Of a DNA stretch of 27,082 bases, positions 24,004 through 27,082 are shown in pieces. Position 1 is the first letter of the stretch. Each line of letters begins with the position of its first letter. The position numbers and the translations under genes were made by a program. The stretch lies in the NCBI GenBank assembly GCA_005881235.1, contig VBEQ01000159.1, forward strand, positions 1 to 27,082, read 5' to 3'. Source of the DNA: Chloroflexota bacterium (GTDB lineage: Bacteria; Chloroflexota; Dormibacteria; CF-121). The notes under the pieces are model-generated. The model made no database searches and had not been told where the DNA came from. It saw nothing but the letters and a program-made list of their open reading frames with translations.

Positions 24004-25354
24004 GTTCGCTCCTCGCAAGCAGGATCTGGGCGGAAAGCACCGCGGAACGCACAACCTGGGTTGGCCCGTAGAGCGTCTTGCCAACCCACATAGGAATGAC
24101 GGGTTCGCCCTCGGTTTCATTCAGGTAGACGGCGGCCCGGCGCAGCGGCTCCCTGATCTGGGCCCGGAATTCGGCCGGAGCCAGCATCAGCGCCTGCACG
24201 GCGTAGGCGGTCTCCTCCGGGGTGCCCTGGCTGAACCAGCCCCAGGAGCCGTCCTGGCGCTGACTCTTGACAAGCCAGCCGAAGGCCGGCGCGCAGATAT
24301 CCGGTGCCGACGCGGTGAGCGCGAAGACGGCGTGGGCGGTGGCATAGAAGGGGGACCCATGCCACTTGTCGACCCAGTGGTCGCCGTCTACGCGCGCATC
24401 ACGCAGGTACTTGACGACCTTCTGCGCAATCACGTGCTGGCGGGGGAATGGCGGGGCGACCTGGAGCACCTCGAGGACGTGAGCATTGGCCGTCACGGAC
24501 GCGTCACGCTCGAGGGGGAAAGTAAAGAAGAAGTTCACGCCTTCGAACGGGCGCAGCGGCCCAGCCGAGATGGGGAAGCCGTAGCGGTGCAAGACGCTGA
24601 GCGTCAGGGCCGTGTCGTCCGAGTCGGGCCGTAGCCCCTCCATCGAGACGCCGACGCCGTCGTCGGTGAGCGCTTGCGCCAGGTACCGAACGAGTGGCTG
24701 CGCTTCTGCCGGGCGCAGCTCGGCGCGGGCCAGGTTGTACAGCACCCAGGCGATCTCGAAAACCTCGAAGGGCGCGACGGTCGGAAGGCTGCCGTCGCCC
24801 CGATTGGCCATCAGCATGGCGATGTATTCGTTCGCCTGCTCGTCGCGGGTCTTGAGCAAGAAATAGGCGGTGGCCGAGGGCGAGTTCGCGAAGGAGCCGT
24901 TGGGAGAGAGTTGCTTGCGGGCGGCCTCGACGTCGAGCCGGTTCCCCAGGTATTCGATCGAGTGCAGCAACGGCGTCGCGACGTTGTAGATGAGCCGGGG
25001 CGGGACGTGGCCGATCTTCGCGTCACGTTGGGCCGAGATGCCCATGAAGCGCTCGTAGGGCAGGGGCAGCTCGCGAAGCTTGGCCGCGTCGAGCATGGCC
25101 GGGAGCACGAGCTCGAAGCCGGCCAGGTCCGGGCCGGTCTGCCAGTTGCCGGTGTCCTCGTGCACGAAGCGCAGCGCCCGTACTCGGGCGCGGTGCGCGG
25201 CGCCATCCTGGAGCGGCGCCGGCAGGTCGGCCAGCGCCACCAGCGCGCTCAGGGTCGAGATCAACTTGTCCTTGGGAATCGGCAGCGTCGTCCCGAAGCT
25301 TCCGTCGGCATTCTGGCTGCGCAGCAGCCAGCCCAAGGTTTGGGGATAGGCCAT
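23984..25354 (-). CDS. Class II diterpene cyclase (copalyl/halimadienyl-type diphosphate synthase), start unresolved
   Basis: Class II cyclases protonate geranylgeranyl diphosphate and form a bicyclic labdane, halimane or clerodane diphosphate. The 456 residues from the first ATG have alpha-barrel repeats of the squalene-hopene cyclase type, the catalytic acid motif DSDD (244-247, in RPDSDDTAL), and a C-terminal QW-like repeat QRQDGSWGWF (365-374). Blocks SPSATAYF (159-166), FEVFEIAW (196-203), WHGSPFYATAH (331-341) and MWVGKTLYG (422-430) resemble Mycobacterium tuberculosis Rv3377c as I recall it. The DxDD motif is the canonical form, whereas I recall DxDTT in Rv3377c. The conserved N-terminus AAYDTAFVARL is encoded upstream of this ATG, but no ATG, GTG or TTG occurs there. 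The C-terminus is complete. The gene heads the terpenoid operon and overlaps the terpene synthase by 20 bp. Confidence 0.9.
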   Translation of the reverse strand: MAYPQTLGWLLRSQNADGSFGTTLPIPKDKLISTLSALVALADLPAPLQDGAAHRARVRALRFVHEDTGNWQTGPDLAGFELVLPAMLDAAKLRELPLPYERFMGISAQRDAKIGHVPPRLIYNVATPLLHSIEYLGNRLDVEAARKQLSPNGSFANSPSATAYFLLKTRDEQANEYIAMLMANRGDGSLPTVAPFEVFEIAWVLYNLARAELRPAEAQPLVRYLAQALTDDGVGVSMEGLRPDSDDTALTLSVLHRYGFPISAGPLRPFEGVNFFFTFPLERDASVTANAHVLEVLQVAPPFPRQHVIAQKVVKYLRDARVDGDHWVDKWHGSPFYATAHAVFALTASAPDICAPAFGWLVKSQRQDGSWGWFSQGTPEETAYAVQALMLAPAEFRAQIREPLRRAAVYLNETEGEPVIPMWVGKTLYGPTQVVRSAVLSAQILLARSEHARPAD

Positions 25355-25549
25355 GGCGTTCGGATCGTTGGGCTCGCGGAGGCGGGCGACGAACGCGGTG
25401 TCGTAGGCGGCCGGCGAGATCGCGCCCTGCTGGAGCGACGCCAGCAGCTCCTGGGTAGCGGCCGGATGTGGCTGCTCGCCCGGGCGCTGGGCAACCTCTC
25501 GCGTCGTGTAGTGGACGTCGTTGGTTTCCGTAGTAGCGACCCCCTGGAT
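25355..25549 (-). other. Probable N-terminal coding part of the class II cyclase without a canonical start codon
   Basis: The cyclase frame stays open on the minus strand up to a TAA at 25606-25604. The last 30 codons before the ATG encode SLQQGAISPAAYDTAFVARL and then REPNDPNA, matching the expected class II N-terminal block (S-x-YDTAWVA). Candidate starts are only non-standard: ATC at 25549, CTG at 25447 or 25444 just after AGGAG, or ATC at 25420. A frameshift or sequencing error, or real use of a rare start, could explain this. Confidence 0.6.
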
Positions 25550-25599
25550 GGCGCTTAGGTGAGCGCCTACGCGGAGGCTACTGCCGGTGGATTGCGGGG

Positions 25600-25610
25600 G
25601 ACGTTACGTC
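25600..25610. promoter_or_regulatory. 11-bp palindrome in the divergent region
   Basis: GACGT-T-ACGTC is a perfect palindrome around a single central base. It lies between the diterpene operon and the divergent MFS gene, where an operator would act on both. No bound factor is known. Confidence 0.4.
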
Positions 25611-25633
25611 TGGGCGTCACCGGGCCGTGTTGC

Positions 25634-25653
25634 GGGTCACAGGCCGATGACCC
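25634..25653. promoter_or_regulatory. GGGTCA-N8-TGACCC dyad in the divergent region
   Basis: GGGTCA (25634-25639) and TGACCC (25648-25653) are perfect inverted half-sites with centres 14 bp apart, the layout of many dimeric-repressor operators. The other sequence of this region (about 25550-25725) shows no good -35/-10 pair on either strand. Confidence 0.4.
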
Positions 25654-25714
25654 AGGAAAGCGACCCTAGTTTCAGGCGTTGTCCGAATACGGGTCTTGCC
25701 GGACGGGGCCCGAA

Positions 25715-25720
25715 GAGAGG
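25715..25720 (+). promoter_or_regulatory. Ribosome-binding site that sets the MFS start
   Basis: GAGAGG is followed by five nt and a GTG at 25726. This favours that codon over the in-frame TTG at 25696, which has no comparable site. Confidence 0.55.
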
Positions 25721-25725
25721 GACGG

Positions 25726-26985
25726 GTGTTTGCGCCGAAGGCGTTAGCGGGCGGGCTGGACCGGCGCGCCAGCTGCATGGTGGTGGTGCATGGTGCCTAC
25801 ACCGCCTCCAACCTGCTCGCCGGGACCTTCCTCTCGATCTTCCTCTGGCGGGCCAGCCACGACCTGACCCCGATCGCCATCTACAGCGGGCTCAGCGCGG
25901 TCATGATTCCGGTTGCGTTCCTCGCCAACGGACTGGTCTGGCGCCGTTTGGGCGCCGGCGCCTCGATCCGCCTGGGCCTGTTCGGCAACGGCCTCTCCTA
26001 CCTGCTGATCCTGCTCCTGGGAACCGATGCCCCGCACTGGGTGGTGGCCCTCGGGCTGCTTCGGGGCGTTTCCGAAGGCTTCTACTGGTCCGGCTTCCAC
26101 CTCGTCAGCTACGACACGACGTCAGACCGCGACCGTGACCGCTATTTTGGCGCCCAGGCGACGGCCAGCCTGTTGCTGACCGCCACCCTACCGCCGGCGG
26201 CCGGCGCGATCATCGTGGCCGGCGCCCACATCGGCGGCACCGACCGCGGGTATCAGATGGTCTTCGCGCTGTCGACGGTCGTCTTGATGGCCGCCATGGT
26301 GCTGGCCGGGCAGTTGCCCGCCTCGGCGCGCCAGCGGCTGTCGCTCCGCCGGGTCGCCACCCTGGCGCGCCGGAATCCGGATTGGCGCTGGGTGACCCGC
26401 GCGCGGCTCGCCGACGGTTTCACTGGGAGCCTGGTCGGTCTCGTGCTGACAATCCTGATGTTCCTGGTGCTCAAAAACGAGCAGCAGGTGGGCAACTTCA
26501 ACGGCCTGATGGGGCTGCTGGGCGTCGGCATCAGCCTCGGACTGGCCACCTTCATGAGGCCGCAGCACCGCATCGCCTGCGCCCTCGTCGGCGGCTCGTT
26601 GCTGGTGCTCTCGACCTTCTTGTTGCCCCTCTACCTGAGCGCCTGGGCGATCGTCGGCTTCGGCTTGTTGCGCGCCGTCGGTGGGCCGCTCCACGGCAAC
26701 GCGCTGGCGCCACTGGCGTTGCAGGTGATCGACCGCGATCCGACGCCGCAGGCGATGCGCTACGACTACATCGTCCACCAGGAGCTGTGCCTGGGCATCG
26801 GGCGGGTGCTCAGTATCGGGTGTTTCCTGTTGCTGGCCGCGCCCATGAACCAGATGCTTCTCGCGCGCATCGTCGTTGTCGTGGCCGGGGCCGCGCCCAT
26901 CCTGATCTGGGCGGCGTTCGCGCGCATCCCGCAGGTGCCGTCCATGGCCGACGCCGACAACCGCGCGTTGCCCGCCGTGGCGTAA
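25726..26985 (+). CDS. Major facilitator superfamily transporter
   Basis: The 419-residue product has about 12 hydrophobic segments in two bundles, with a polar cytoplasmic loop near 195-220 (SARQRLSLRRVATLARRNPDWRW), the layout of an MFS permease. Segments such as LLRGVSEGFYWSGFHLVSYDTTSD resemble MFS efflux proteins, but no substrate motif is recognisable. The gene is divergent from the diterpene operon, with about 120-370 bp between starts, and two palindromes lie in that gap. Export of the diterpenoid or a precursor is a reasonable guess and nothing more. The start is GTG at 25726; TTG at 25696 would add ten residues. Confidence 0.85.
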   Translation: MFAPKALAGGLDRRASCMVVVHGAYTASNLLAGTFLSIFLWRASHDLTPIAIYSGLSAVMIPVAFLANGLVWRRLGAGASIRLGLFGNGLSYLLILLLGTDAPHWVVALGLLRGVSEGFYWSGFHLVSYDTTSDRDRDRYFGAQATASLLLTATLPPAAGAIIVAGAHIGGTDRGYQMVFALSTVVLMAAMVLAGQLPASARQRLSLRRVATLARRNPDWRWVTRARLADGFTGSLVGLVLTILMFLVLKNEQQVGNFNGLMGLLGVGISLGLATFMRPQHRIACALVGGSLLVLSTFLLPLYLSAWAIVGFGLLRAVGGPLHGNALAPLALQVIDRDPTPQAMRYDYIVHQELCLGIGRVLSIGCFLLLAAPMNQMLLARIVVVVAGAAPILIWAAFARIPQVPSMADADNRALPAVA

Positions 26986-27082
26986 CCGGCACGTACGACC
27001 CAAGCCGGAACGTTAGGTCACTCGTAACGACCGAATCCTATTGGCCGTCCCAACGTTTATAGAGATAGCGGGCAATTGGGGC
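26986..27082 (+). other. Intergenic end of the window
   Basis: There is no gene in these 97 bases. The sequence is less GC-rich than its surroundings, with TTTATAGAGATAG at 27056-27068 that could belong to a promoter for a gene beyond the window. No terminator-like hairpin for the MFS gene was found. Confidence 0.4.

Noticed and set aside
24004..24120. 39-residue N-terminal extension of the class I terpene synthase
   Set aside because: It lies within the class II cyclase gene in another frame and is Cys/Pro/Arg-rich. The ATG at 24003 has a GAGGAG site five nt upstream.
27008..27034. Possible ECF sigma-factor promoter (GGAAC, then CGACC after 16 nt)
   Set aside because: The -10 part does not match the usual CGTT/CGTC form well, and no downstream gene is in the window.

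Overview
The window is GC-rich, gene-dense bacterial chromosome. The gene order (clpX-lon-valS; rplU-rpmA-obgE-nadD-rsfS), an Obg with a C-terminal OCT domain, many GTG/TTG starts and a diterpene-type cyclase point to a soil-type lineage near Chloroflexota or Dormibacterota. That placement is an inference from gene content, not from a marker phylogeny. I see no rRNA, tRNA, CRISPR array, transposase or phage gene.

Layout. (1) 3-6368, plus strand: the tail of an upstream gene (probably clpP), then clpX, lon and valS. These cover proteolysis and valyl-tRNA charging and are almost gap-free. (2) 6409-12678, plus: a two-TM zinc-ribbon protein; two translationally coupled polytopic membrane proteins, the first resembling a degenerate complex-I/Mrp antiporter subunit; a Maf nucleotide pyrophosphatase; a lipoprotein-like protein with three DUF11-like domains; and a membrane-anchored DUF3105 protein. 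(3) 12717-15866, plus: rplU, rpmA, obgE, nadD, rsfS, a ribosome assembly and NAD block. (4) 15982-17604, plus: a PucR-family regulator, which converges on (5) minus-strand genes from 25.5 kb down to 17.6 kb.

The minus-strand block is the most interesting part. Read in transcription order it holds a class II diterpene cyclase (DxDD motif, resembling Mycobacterium Rv3377c), a class I terpene synthase (DDxxE plus a full NSE triad), a membrane-anchored GGDEF/HD-GYP c-di-GMP protein, type 2 isopentenyl-diphosphate isomerase (fni), a short-chain polyprenyl diphosphate (probably GGPP) synthase, and an SGNH esterase-like secreted protein. The first four genes are separated by -20, 9 and 5 nt, so this looks like one diterpenoid operon with a c-di-GMP turnover enzyme embedded in it. 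A divergent MFS transporter (25726-26985) shares its upstream region, where two palindromes lie, and could export the product.

Two copies of a 69-bp repeat (15339-15407 and, inverted, 19507-19575; 65/69 identical by eye) sit directly upstream of rsfS and of the GGPP synthase. They face each other and bracket a 4.1-kb segment. The class II cyclase has no ATG/GTG/TTG upstream of its conserved N-terminal motif, so its start is unresolved.
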